Below are positions 13,392 to 25,665 of a DNA stretch of 64,000 nucleotides, one piece after another. A program made the translations under genes and the position numbers. Below the pieces are notes generated by a model that was not told the origin of the DNA, did no database searches, and saw only the letters and a list, made by a program, of their open reading frames with translations. Position 1 is the stretch's first letter. Every line of letters begins with the position of its first letter. Origin of the DNA: Hoplostethus atlanticus (Eukaryota > Chordata > Actinopteri > Trachichthyiformes > Trachichthyidae); NCBI GenBank assembly GCA_034670405.1, contig JAXDDX010000046.1, positions 434,001 through 498,000 of the forward strand, in the 5' to 3' direction.

Positions 13392-16300
13392 CTGTGGAAG
13401 GAGGTGTCCACCAGGTCCCTGGCTTTCCTCTTGGATGTAGCGATCTGACAGCCCAAGGCCAAACCTTCGGGGTCCAGGATCCTGGCTCGCTTACCTTGGG
13501 GTGGGGGGGGACAAACACCCACAAAGTTACACAACCTGAAGTCCTCTCACTGGTGACACTTACATGCACGCTTGTTGGGGGCCAACACATGTAAAGGTCT
13601 TAACTCTTGTTACAATAACCCAGTGAAGCTCATACTCTTGATTATGAGAACCCCAGTTAAGATGCTTACTGTGGCATGTCAACATCTCACTCCTTTCACT
13701 TTTGTTTTTTGCCATGTGCACAAATCAAGACTCGCAAACAAAAGCATGCCGATGAGCAGTACTTCCCCTTACTATTGGGATCATCATGTGTTCCCCTGTA
13801 GTAAGTAATGGAAGTAACCTACGGCTCAGTCAGAGTGGGAAGCTGGCAGCTTTGTTGGCTGGCCACACACCGTTCAGTGTAGACGGGAAAATGCTGTTTT
13901 CTTTTTGCTATGAATAGAATCTACAACATGTTTTTGAAACATTTAATTTCTTCCACAGATTATTATGATACAAATTCATAAGGGATCAAATTGATAAGAA
14001 TTAAAATAAGAATAGGGATCGTTAAAGTCCAAACAATGCCAAACCCTCGTACCCTGTGTGCAGAAGGGAATTTCACATATCTGGCTATGCCCATGTCCAC
14101 GTCTTGTCCTTGGATTTCTGCCTCTATGGGGCGGCAGGACTGACTAGTGGTTTGAGAGACCATTCAAAAAGGTCACATGTTCAATCCTAGCAACAGCCAA
14201 TCGTGTCCATCGACAGGTTTGTGTCCTGTCGAAATGTTCTTCAGCAAGACAGTGAACACCTCGTTGTAAATTGGATTACAACTCTGGATGAGAGTGTCAG
14301 CTGGACACCTCAGATATAAATGTTTCCTGTACTCACTGGTGCTTTCTACAGGAACAACCTTTAAGTCGTCATCATTGGCCTGTCCTGAGATCCCACCAAC
14401 CCCACTGGCCTGCTTCATCCTGGTAATCTCCCTAGAAAAAGCAAAATTGTTTTTTTTAATATCAACCTGTTTATTCTGCTCATTGTGACTATTTGAACTT
14501 AATAAAGTAGTCAAACACACTCAATTAGAACAATTTGCAACTACTATCACTATTTGTCAATGATAACTAGCCATACTCAGATCCAAGACCAGAGACTGTC
14601 ACAGTAAATGAGGTTTTACTTCTCGTCATCGCTGCTGTCATCATCTGAGTCGCTGTCACTCTCCTTCTCAGCTTTCTGTGAAGGTCCCTCCTTTTCCTCC
14701 TCTGGTTGGGCAGGTTCCTCCTCCGCTTCCTCCTCAGCCTTCCTCTTTTTGCCTTTTCCTGAAGACAAGTGAGAAGATGCAAACATTGTGAAAAAGCCTG
14801 ACCTTTAGATCACTCTTTTTGTCCACTACTAGTTTCCTTTTCCTAAATTTGTAGGAAATATACACTTTTAGGGATATAAATGGAAGCTGGTTACCTTTTT
14901 GCTTGTCCTGGAGTATCTGGGTCTGTCTGAGCTCGCTCTCTTCATCTCCTTCCAGGTCGATCTCTGAGAAGATCCCCTGCAGAGCGAACAGGAAGGAAGG
15001 CGGAGTAACAGGTCAGAGTTCACACAGTAATCGATTCATTTACAGCCATACATAGTGGGGGAGACCAGTAGCTTTACAGGAGGCCACCAATCACATTAGA
15101 GCCACGATTTAAGTAATAACAACCACTGTCAAGGTGGACCTGAACAGCAAGGCACTTACACCATGTTCAGACAGCAGGCGAGTCCCATTTGTTTTCAAGT
15201 CTGATCTTTAAGGAGGACTGATCAGATTTGTGTGTTTAGACAGTTTATTGCCACGGTGTTTGGTTCTGCTGTCGTCACATTTTGTTACGTCTCATCTCCA
15301 TGTTTGTCTTGTCGCAATATGTGACCAATGTGGTTTGATCTGAAAAGATCGGATTCCATCTGTTTTTTGCTGTTCTGACTTCTATCGGCTATGTGAAAAT
15401 ACATATATATATATTTTAGCTGCCGGACTGAGCCCTGGCTGTTGAGGTGTGAACAGTTTCACACTCATTTAGTGGGAAGCAGAGCAGACACAACAGATGA
15501 TCAGCAAATCTTCCCATTGTAAATAAAAGGTGAAAATATTACACATTCAGATACATTTCAGTGTTTTAAGCATCTCATTCTTCTGAATGATCCGATGAAC
15601 AATGTTCAAGTGAGGAAACATTAAGGATAAAGTAGAAATCTTCGTTAAAAACCTACAGCACTCTTTAAGCATAAAAGACGTGTTGCATTATGGGAGCACA
15701 AATGGACAAACCTTGCTGAACCACAGGTCGGTCTCTCGCTCTTTCTTCTCATCCTTTCCTTCTAGTTCCACCAGCAAGCCGCTTTCCTCTCCTTCATCCA
15801 CCTCTTCCTCATTGAAGGTCACCCTGGAACACACACACATCAGTGTGAGCTAACCATCAAAATACAAGATTAAAGTTATTATAACCCCATGTGTCTTATG
15901 TGTGTCGGCACATAACAAATCTGATTATCAGGTGATCAGGTGATAAGTATTGATCCAATCCATTACTTTTACTCAAGAACACAGACTTAGATTTGAGAGA
16001 TCCAACATCCTTCAACACTTGGAAAAAGCGCATTAAGTCACTTTTGATTGCTGACATGCTACCGTTGCTCTTGGCATTGGATTTTAGTATTGGTGAAATT
16101 CTTTGATATTGATACCTTATAGGTTTCGGCCCGATACCAATGCCAGTATTGCTGCATCACTACAACATGATCGTTCTGCCCTGCCTGATTTAGAGTCATA
16201 ATGCCTCAATGGACAAGAGGCATAAAGATGGCGGCCTCCTGCACTGACCTACTGTCACTCAATCCCTTACTTCTTCTTTGGTGCCGCCTTCTTCTCCAGT

Positions 16301-19300
16301 TCCTTCTCTCTCTGCTCCACCTCTTCCAGATCTTCGTCATCTAGATCAGAGGCCAGGGACATTTTATCCGCATCATCCTCCTCGTCGGACAGGTGGAGGT
16401 CCTCCTCTTCTGCCTGAAGAGCATCTGCTCCCCGCATGTCCCCCTTGGATATCTCGGCCAGCGCCTGCAGAGAGGGCAGGATGGAGGGGCAAAAGGGAAC
16501 AGAAGGGGTACATTAAATTAGTAGGACGTCCAGCTGGCTCTGGACATGAACAAGAAAAACTTTCCTACTATGGTTCAATCTGAAGAAAACAAACTGTAGG
16601 TGTGATCACATCCTTACAGGTGACATTGCTTTTAATTTTTTAATTTCTAGGCATTTATAAGGAACATTTTAGGTCAGATGCTCAGAAACAATACAATGCA
16701 CTCGAGCGTGTGTGTCTCAACCTTGGCTTTGTTGATGGTGCTGAGGGAGAACATGGATGAGTCGTTGGTGTCGGCGATGGAGACGCCTGGCAAGTCCATC
16801 TTCAGCGCCACCCTCTCCCTCTGCTTCCTATTCTCCTTCAACAGCTTCTTCTTCTTCCTGGTGCGGGGCGACAGAAATAGAAAAAAAATCAGCACTTTTT
16901 GGAGGAATTACATACAGTTTTATTTAGAAATTGTTTTAGTTGTTGCAGATTTACAGCATGTATAACAAGTTTCTGCCCATCCTGTGGAACAGCGACACTC
17001 CACCACCTTCTCAATTTAATCAGCCAATCTGCAGCTGATCACTTCAATGTCATCCAATATTATTTACGGTGAAGCAACACACTGTACATGAAAATACGTC
17101 CCTGAAAGAGATTGTCTCTTGTGTCGTACCTTCTGAGTTCGGCCACCTCCTCGGCTTTCAACTCCGCCAATCTTTTCTCCATCTCTTCCTCGTCATCTTC
17201 CTCCTCCTTCTCCACCTTTTTCTTCTTGTTCTCGTCCACTGAATCACCCTCTTCCTCGCCAGAGCTTAGGCTAAGGATAAAGCAAAGAGGATGTTTTCAA
17301 GTTTAAAGTGCAGCGCTGCACGTTGAAGAGCTGTATGAACACATTTTATGATACGCCTGTGTTTTCATCCACTTGTTTTCAGGGGCTTTTTTAATGGCTG
17401 TCGTAAAGGGCTTACTTGATCTCTTGGTCGAGCTTTTTGGCCTCCTCTTTCAGTTTCTTGGCCAGGTATCTCCTCAGATTGGATCTCCAGTTCAGCAGCA
17501 GGCTGGGGACAGGACACACACACAAAAGCCAAGATCATTAAGGACAGCCCAGTCAGTTGGGAAGGTGTTTTTGGATTGGTATTTTTTTTGATACAGATCT
17601 AAGCTAAGTGTAGCATTTTAATATTAGCAAATCATGATCGCATTCATTCTGAGACGTTTCTATAATTACTGAAAATAAACACCAAATGCCGACTAGACTG
17701 GCAGCCTCTACCGACCTCTACACTGCATTTTACATTGTGTGCCGCCGGGGTATATGGGAAATGTGGTCTTGATTTTTGAGAAACAATATCACTAGTGTGA
17801 GATAAAGGCTACCAACTGTCTTCACCATGGTCTCAGATGTTTACGGTAATGATACCCAGGTATTAATATTTATTTGCCAATGATATATTGATGTTTACAC
17901 AGGGATAACATCTTGTTATATGCCATAACATCTTTGTACACACCATTTGTTTTCCCAAACACCACGTGAAATGGATTTTCTCAATAACAATCCCCATAAA
18001 TTCACAAAACACTAATGTAATTTTAAGACTTTGATACCTGCTGGTGCCTTAAAATCGATAGATGGTGAAACTAGTGTCGATAGTCATTCAGCGATACCCA
18101 CCCGTAGGCAGCACATGACTGATAAGTGAGTAACAGTAAAGTCTTACCGGAGTTCTTTGCGTCCCAGGACCTTGATGTCACGGCAGCACTCCTTAATCTC
18201 ATCGCCGGTGGCTGGGTGAGACTCCAGGTCTGAGTTGTCAAAGGTAATCTGGAGGAACAAGACAGGACCCAGAATACCAGGGCGAGCATGTGACAACAGG
18301 AATGTTTTTATCAGAATTAATGACATTTTCTCCTCAGCCTGATCCTTACAGGGTTTCCAATACAATGTTAGCATTCGACGAACGTGGATATCTCACCTCG
18401 CTGGCTTTGCTAAGGAAGTCTACGGGGTTGTCGGCTTTGAGGAAGGTGGTCACTGTGAAACTGTGATAGAGTGTCAGATCACCGTCTGTGTATCCCTCCG
18501 CCTGGAATAGAGGAGGGGCCCATTAGTCAGTGATGGATGCAGTTTGGCCTTTTGCCACACAGGACGGCAATTCAAACAATTATAGGAAATCTAAGTTGGT
18601 AAACCCCACCTACCTGGTACCCCACATAGGTTAAAACAAATGCTAAAATTATTTAATAAACACTACATGACCCAGGTCTGTTTAAAACACACACCTTGGG
18701 CTTCTTGACAGGAATCAGCTCCTTCACCGTCTTGGCCTGAACCTCCACCTCTTTGAACGCATGTTTGGGGTCAAAGAACTTACTGTCGATTTTGTCCGGG
18801 GCAAGAAATCCTAAAATCGGGACAAAACAAACTCAACTTAGCGGAGATAGGAAGAAATAATCAGAACAAAAAAAGTAGGAAATAATTGGGGGACGAGTTT
18901 GGGAAAATAGGAACCTCCATTATATATGTATACGGATCCTATTTAAAAACTGACCCTGGCAGATGACGAATATCTCAGCGGACTCGTTCCTGGAGGCCTG
19001 CGGCTTGGTGGCCTGCACCTTCTTGAAGAACTGCTGGAAGATCCAGAACAGGGGCTGGTAGTCTTTGGAGCGGAAAACCTTGGTAACAAAAGTTCCCCCC
19101 TTGGCCAGGAAATCACAGGCCAGCTTCAGGGCCATAAGGGTCAGGTGAGCTGGAGGGTGGAGGAAGAAGTGACACAAGGAGAATTAGGTTTGACTCGCAT
19201 CATGGCAGGTGGGTGTGCCTTCTTTGTGTCTGGCTGGTTTAGTGTCTGTGAATGCTATAAAAGGATTTGATTATTTTTCCCTTCAGGATTTCTGGGAGAT

Positions 19301-21630
19301 TATTGTGTTCCTGCCATTTCCTGTTTTTTCCTTATTACAACACCTGAAAACCTGCAGACAAAAACCTCTGAACAATCGACTGCTGTACTAAAGGGGTATT
19401 TTAGCATGTACCGGCCAGATAGCCAACATCAGTATCAGCATCAGTACATCCCTACTTGTAAAGCTGTGTCCACCCTTCTGTCTTCTCTCACATTTACAGT
19501 CTTACATCTTGAGGTTGTGTTGTAGTGGCCACCTACCTTGTGAGAAGGCGTCGTGCTGCCAGTTGGTTCCCACGTTAGGGGCTCCATCGTTTAGGACAAC
19601 GTCCACCTTCCATGTGTGCAGTTCCTTTCGAAGAGCCTGAGGATGTCATCAACAGTGTCTCAGTTTAACAGACAGCAGCTTGCCTTACAATACTTTTCCA
19701 ACAATGCAGCTGTAAAATGCCTCGGTGCAGGATTTTAAACATTACAGAGAGAACAGCCCTCTGTTCCGCTTCGCTATTGAATGCAGGTCTATCTCCAACG
19801 CATCACCCAAAAATCCGAAACCGAAATTAGTCAGCTAATGTTGCAATGCTATTATTTTATAATAGACTGAAAAAACAGTTACTGAGTTACTGGGATCACT
19901 AAATGAAACTTCAGTAAGTTGTCAACACGTCTGTCCAACGGTTTCCTCACCTGTCTGCATTTGTCAGTGGTGATGTCTTCTTGCAGGGCCACCACGTTGG
20001 GGATGGGCTTGATGGGCACCAGGTCAACACCTGAGAGGACGAACAGGAGGAGACAATTCATTCCACCATCAAGGTTTGGAAAATCTGACAGATCTTCAGG
20101 GCCCAGATTTTCAAAACTTCTGATAGGATTTAGGATTTTGAGATTCTGATCATTTGGAGTGGATAATCCAATCCTCCCTTTAAATCAACCTGCACTTTCA
20201 AAAAGATGGGATAGGATAAATGTCATGTCAAAAATCAGGATAATCTTGATCCTACTGGAAGAATGGATTGAGAGAAGTGAAGGATATTGTATATAACCAA
20301 GAAATTGTGATGGAACAGGTGAGGAACATACGGTCTATATGTCTTTAGAATAATATGTAATGTTTACATTTTATTAAATGAACATACATTTCAAAACAAA
20401 GTCTCATGCCAACTCATACAGTCTCATACAGGATGGACCAGCTGGACGGTCAACCAGAGATGCTTTTGTGAATCTTTAATTTTTAAAAAGGGTCCTTGAA
20501 TTTATTCATCAACAGGATGCAGAAAAATGGGAAGTTTAATTTTTGCCATCCAATACTTTTTGGCCTTACAACACTGTAACATCCACTGTCCAAGGCATGG
20601 CAAGATTGAGGCTATCTTGATTGAAGATTGTGCTATCTGGGTCAGAATGATGCTACCTTATGATTGCTTTGACTCAAAATCAGCAAGATCGGTATGATTG
20701 CAACAAGAGGAATTCAAAAAGTTTATTATCAGATAATGGATATGTTATGTTAAGGATAATCAAGATGTTATGCTCACCAATGATGAGACTTGAGACGGGC
20801 ATGAACTTGGAGGCCACTTGCAACCTGAAAAGAGATGTTCAATCAGCAATTGCATAAGATCTCCATATCCAGGGGTTGGTGCAAAAGGGCCTCAGTGACA
20901 TTTTGACCGAAAATTAGTATTATACATCACTGGAAAGCTTTTGTTGACCATCTTTATTATGGGTACAAGAAAAACATCTTTAACCACAAACAATATAACA
21001 AAGGGGAAATCCAAGTGTAAACCCTGGATTACATTTAGTGTTTAGATGGTGTAAGTGGACTTAACCTCTTTTAATTATAGACTATCAGTTTTCTCAACCT
21101 TAATCTCTGTATAAAACATGAATGGTTCCTATTTTATGTTTTGAATTTATAAAAAATAAATAAAATAAAAAAAAAAAAAGAGGCAAAAGTTGTTTGTTTT
21201 GCTCTGAAACAAAATCAGGAAAATGTCACCTATGCCCCTTTGGTTCTAAACCCTCGATATGTTGTCTGACATGGATAAATAACTATCTGGTTAGCTGGTG
21301 ACAAGTCCCAAACTAACTCACCATCCACCCGGAGCAGCACACAGGTCAACCAGAGCTCTGGCTTTCTGCAAAAACTGGAATTTACGATTGAGCTGAATGA
21401 GCTTGAAGGAGGAACGAGAGCGATAACCTAGGAAAGAGGAGAAAAGGTGTTAGGCTGTTAGTCCTCATTTAATTGATTACTCACAAATGAGTTAGCAAGC
21501 TTGGGATGCTAACCTCTAACGTTACTACAACACGTCCTGACTCAAGCTTGCTACTAAAATCACCTGTTTCTTTGGCCAAGTGGTAGAATTTGTCCTTTCT
21601 GGTCTTTCCGACTTTGAGTTTCTTCCCCAT
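11619..21630 (-). CDS. ftsj3: FTSJ3, pre-rRNA 2'-O-ribose methyltransferase (Spb1 homologue), 853 aa
   Basis: Twenty-one coding exons (complement): 21564-21630, 21322-21427, 20778-20824, 19951-20030, 19537-19636, 18955-19149, 18695-18810, 18397-18501, 18148-18248, 17416-17502, 17130-17270, 16722-16857, 16271-16464, 15712-15823, 14895-14976, 14620-14758, 14337-14431, 13392-13494, 12912-13095, 12582-12676, 11619-11895. They sum to 2562 nt with all phases agreeing. The N-terminal FtsJ/RrmJ methyltransferase has the SAM-binding [10 protein letters not shown] (49-58) and the K-D-K-E catalytic set at K31, D117 (NDGAP), K157 (VTKVFRS) and E192. An acidic/lysine-rich middle follows, then the Spb1 C-terminal domain ([34 protein letters not shown]). 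The protein acts in the nucleolus in 60S/40S pre-rRNA maturation. Human FTSJ3 is about 847 aa, so length is normal. The extreme C-terminus is an unusual Gly/Lys repeat. The start [20 protein letters not shown] matches the family. Confidence 0.95.
13345..13391. repeat. (TC)n(CA)n compound microsatellite at the ftsj3 exon 18 donor
   Basis: About 17 TC units run directly into six CA units that abut the GT donor of exon 18 (exon edge 13392). On the coding strand the donor GTGTGTGTG is itself part of the repeat, so repeat-length changes occur right at a splice site. Confidence 0.85.
14127..14290 (+). mobile_element. tRNA-derived SINE in ftsj3 intron
   Basis: Begins 'ggggcggcaggactgactag', carries a decayed pol III B-box ('gttcaatccta'), and continues 'ttcttcagcaagacagtgaa', the standard middle block of fish tRNA-derived SINEs. 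Diverged; family not named. Confidence 0.65.
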
Positions 21631-21850
21631 GTTTGTTTTTGTGGTTTGACGCTCGACTCGACCAAATCTTACAATTTGTCAAAACTCAGAACACGCATTT
21701 CACCCACGAAATCAAAACACGTGTGGCTTTCTCGGCGCAGACATTCGACGTCACGCGACAAGCGAGCGTTCTTCTTCCTTCTTCTTCTTCGGTTTTCTCC
21801 GAGCATTACCGCCACCTAAGGCCGTATCGGACAATACACTCCATAAAATA
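21631..21850 (-). promoter_or_regulatory. probable ftsj3 5' UTR/promoter
   Basis: The stretch upstream of the ftsj3 ATG contains CG dinucleotides, an ACGTCA-type element near 21750 (GCGTGACGTCG on the minus strand) and a polypurine/polypyrimidine run near 21770-21790. No upstream coding exon is apparent. Inference from position. Confidence 0.35.
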
Positions 21851-21994
21851 ATCAGAAATTTATATTCAACCTTTTGAGAAAGATTCTTCAGTGATACTTT
21901 AAACTCCTCCGTTCCATATTTCGCTCACTCCAAAAAGTCTTTTCAAACTTTATCATTCATTGAAAATGGACATGATGTAGTCATGTATCACATC

Positions 21995-22950
21995 CAGTTG
22001 TGGGGCGCAGAAACTGCGCATGTACAAACAGTATTTATCTGAATGCTGCTGATTTACACACCACCAACCACTGGTTGGCAGCAGAGAGCGAGGGGCTCGT
22101 GGTACATCTGACATAAAATGCGCCAGAATGAGACAATATACTCGGTCGTTTTCAAGGAGCTGGTATAGTAGGAAGGCTAACTGTATGTCGTGACACCAAT
22201 GCTTTATTTTGCTTTCCCTGCACCCTTTTTCAAACGACAGGTCTCAGACCCAGCATGGAATCAGACAGGTTTGAATGATTTAAACCACATATCAGAAAAA
22301 TCAAAAGGAAATGTTTGGGAAAGTAAACATAGCTGCTCAGCTTGATGAAGGCTACAGGACAGGGATCTGTAAGCATAATGAAGAGGTTGACAAAAACAGG
22401 CACATCCTGTCTAAAATAAACTGTGTCAAGTTCTGTGGTGCCATAGAGTCATTGAGAAATGTGCATCTCTCAAGGAGAGAAGGGCAAAATTTATGTACAA
22501 AAAGTTTAAGCCACAAGGTGGCAAAGTCATATGGCTTTGAGCCAGTTCACTCAGTGTTTTGATGGCACTGGGTATTTCAAATGTAATACCATATTAATTT
22601 ATTTTTTTCTTAAATGTTATTTTCTATTAGGTCTTACTGTGTTCATAATTTTCTGCCATTGTCTCAGGGTTCTGTGTTGTCAGATTTCTGTTGCACTTAT
22701 CGAGGCACTTTTCGGTTACTTTAGTCTTTCACCATTACATATTGTAGTATAAAAGATAATTATTATAAAGAATTTGCACTAATTGAAGTACCTTAACTTA
22801 CCTTAAGCACGTTTCATTACAACAAATGTTCATTCAGCTCAGCAAATACAAATAAAGGCCTTTTCATTTATTTAAATACACGATACCTTAGTACATGTTT
22901 GTTTGATGTTTGGTATAGCCCCCTGGAGAAAAATGCACCAGCCGCCACTG
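21995..22950 (+). mobile_element. hAT-family DNA transposon remnant with transposase fragment
   Basis: The element is bounded by an exact 8-bp target duplication ATCACATC (21987-21994 and 22951-22958). The right end reads, inverted, CAGTGGCGGCTGGTG; the left end is CAGTTGTGGGGCGCAG, only a weak match. Inside, 22311-22440 encodes VNIAAQLDEGYRTGICKHNE and HILSKINCVKFCGA, typical of the TTF-zinc-finger/DUF4371 class of hAT transposases. About 956 bp long, so most of a full transposase is missing; it is a deletion derivative or decayed copy. Plain cut-and-paste DNA transposon. Confidence 0.75.
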
Positions 22951-22991
22951 ATCACATCCCTGTTGGATGTACATGTTTGCTCACTACATGC

Positions 22992-24679
22992 CAGAGGAGG
23001 CTGGTCCATAGAGGCAGAGGAGGTTGCTCCTCCTCTATTTTTGAGAGGCAAGAGGGAGATCAAAATATAAAAAAAGAGTAATTGGTTGAAATAAACCATT
23101 ACCAAATTTCAGTATAATTTATAAAATATTTCTTCTCTCTTTGGAAAAAAATCCATTATTGAAATTCTGATTAAAATGCTTCAACAGCGACACCTGCAGG
23201 GCAGGCAAGAGGGGAAAGGGCAGTCTGTGTGAAGTGGTGGTGGGTGTGGGGGGCAGAGGAGGACGGGATCTCTTATATCAATTTAATGTACTTCATTTTT
23301 TTTCATGCTAATCTGTTATTGGCCAAAACACGTAAAATGATGGTCCAAGGGAGGACGTCCTCCCTAACCAATCAACAACCAGAATACAATATTGACATCG
23401 CGTTGGTCCAATGATAATTTCCAAATTTCATCTTTAATTCTCTACCACTGTACGTGAGTGTGAGGAACTGGTGGTAAAGCGATAGATAGATAGATTATAC
23501 AGTAGCATATTAGGAAATAAATTATAACGAACTACTTTTAAACACAAAACAAAAAAAATACATTTTATTTAGGCCTTTTCAACCAGAGGAGGCTGGTCCA
23601 AATTTCCTTTTTTCAGATTTACGTTTCCCTTTTTTTTTTAATTATCGCGCAGTAGCTAGCTACTTGGGTTAGCCAACGCAACAGTTAGCTTGTTGCAGCA
23701 GCCCTGGAGGACTGTTAAGCTAACGGCGAGAATGGATTTGGAGGAGAGTGGTGCTGCGGCAGCGTGAGTGAGGGGGTGACAGAGAGGCATGGACGCAGAC
23801 GCGGTGAGTGGGATATTTGTTGTCACAGCCATTCCACAGTTTGGATTACGCAGCAAAAGTGAGGATCAAGACTGCTGGACCACAGATAACCATGATCAAA
23901 AATCACCAGAAAGATTCAAAGCTGAATAAGGTAATAAGATAATATGATATTTGTTAGGTTATTATTATTAGCAGGGGTTAAAGTGGGCCGGAACGATCCG
24001 GAACAGCGTTCCAGGCACCTTCCATTAATAAGTAAATAAATCTGATTGGCAGTTTCATACTGCAGCCTGGCGTTCCTTCCAGCTGATGCCATCAGATACT
24101 CACTCAAAATATCAGAAAGTGTAGCCTCCTCTCTGAGGCTACATCCACACTAATACGTTTTCGTTTTAAAACGGAGTTTAGAAACTAAAACGATCTCGGT
24201 CCACATTTTTATTTGTCACAAAGTACTTGGCAATTACATATTTACAGTGGAGCACCTTATATAGCCTATAGTATTATTTAATAATTAATTTAAGAAAGTG
24301 TGTGGGTGCCCCCCAACCAGTCAGCTACCGCCACAAATATAATCTAATTCTGTGGGAAACACTGTGTACGCTATGTGTTGTTGAAGTTATCTGGTTCATT
24401 GTGAAATGTCTTAAATAAATAATAAATAAACAATAATTATTATGAGGTGAGTCATTTTTCCCCGCTGCACCGCTACACCGGATCTTAGGGTTCCCCCACC
24501 TGCCAAATCCCACTTTAACCCCTGATTATTAGGTTATTATTAGGTTGCTAGTTGGATTATTGCTACATTTGAACATAACTTGAACATAAGAAAGTAGCCA
24601 ACTAGTGTAAAATAACATGACGCCATGGGTTGGTTTTCCTCCCGTCCTCCCCAATTTTTTGAGTCACCAGCCGCCACTG
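22992..24679 (+). mobile_element. second hAT-family element, non-autonomous, with a nested insertion
   Basis: Exact 8-bp target duplication CTACATGC flanks it (22984-22991 and 24680-24687). Ends are CAGAGGAGGCTGGT and, inverted, CAGTGGCGGCTGGT (12 of 14 match). The right terminus is the same 15 bases as the right end of the neighbouring element at 21995-22950, so both belong to one family. A second copy of the left-end sequence lies inside at about 23587, suggesting an internal rearrangement or an earlier insertion. Around 23730 a short ATG frame (MDLEESGAAAA-like) could be the 5' end of a lost transposase ORF. It is interrupted by another hAT at 23972-24524. Confidence 0.75.
23972..24524. 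mobile_element. hAT-type MITE (553 bp) nested in the preceding element
   Basis: Perfect 16-bp terminal inverted repeats CAGGGGTTAAAGTGGG with an exact 8-bp target duplication ATTATTAG (23964-23971 and 24525-24532). No coding capacity. A block inside (about 24125-24210) resembles another common fish repeat with 'tacatccacactaatacg' and palindromic 'gttttaaaac'. It inserted after the host element at 22992-24679. Confidence 0.88.
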
Positions 24680-24687
24680 CTACATGC

Positions 24688-25500
24688 CATAGTATTTTTA
24701 TTTCTTTTGTTTCACATTCTTTTCAATTCTGACAGTTTATACTACCCACTGTAACACTTGGTTGAGTCCCAGTAAAATGTTTGTTTGATTGATTGATTGA
24801 TGTTTCTGTCTGACTTTAGTTTTTTAATGTCACTGAGTCAAATTCCTTGTATGTACGATTGTACTTGGCCAATGTATTTGATTCTAATTCTGAGATGTTC
24901 TATGTGAACAACAACTTCTTCACTACAGATTAATAACTACATTATTTGATAGTCAACCTGCCAGATTCAACATTTGGTCTGAAGGTTAAAGGCTGTGCAT
25001 ACTGTTGCAACCTGAATACATTGATAGCCACAGGACTCAGAGTTTGATAGTAATGTAAAACTTAATAGTGTTATATATTATAAATACAAAAAATATAATT
25101 GAAACTTTAAAGAGCCACAGGGGGGTCTTCTTCATAAAATGTGGCACAGAGGAATTAAATTTGTGCTTTCAAACTTGAAATAAATGTCCTTCTCTTTTGT
25201 AATTGTTTACTTTTATGTCTGTACTGTTATACCTCAAATAAGGCATAGTGGTCTGAAAATAATAAGAATACATTACTGAGTTTGGGTAATCCCTTGGATT
25301 ATGTTAGTGATTACAATTTTGAGGAAGTAACTAGCAACTGTAATGGAATACATTTCAACCCTGACTCTGGGATAAACCCTCTGAGCCAGTTTAAAGCATC
25401 TCAGTTGAAACCATACACTGTAAACTATGTGAGGTTATAGAAACCAAACCTACCTTTTTACCTTTTCACCTTCCTTGTCATTTAACAGGCAACACAACCA
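24688..25500. other. AT-rich intergenic stretch, no feature recognised
   Basis: No open frame with similarity, no clear repeat ends and no splice context were seen. The last part precedes the 3' end of the plaat1-like gene and may include its 3' UTR. Confidence 0.4.
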
Positions 25501-25665
25501 TTTGATACATGCAATTTTATTAATGATTTGTTTCACCTTTTATGCCATACAACAAAATCTGTGACTGTTGACATTTCGGGTGCGACTTTTTAATCGTTGC
25601 TATTGTGACTCCACGGCCACGTGGATGCTGGGAAACAGTACATGCTGCAGGGAAGACGCCAGCTA

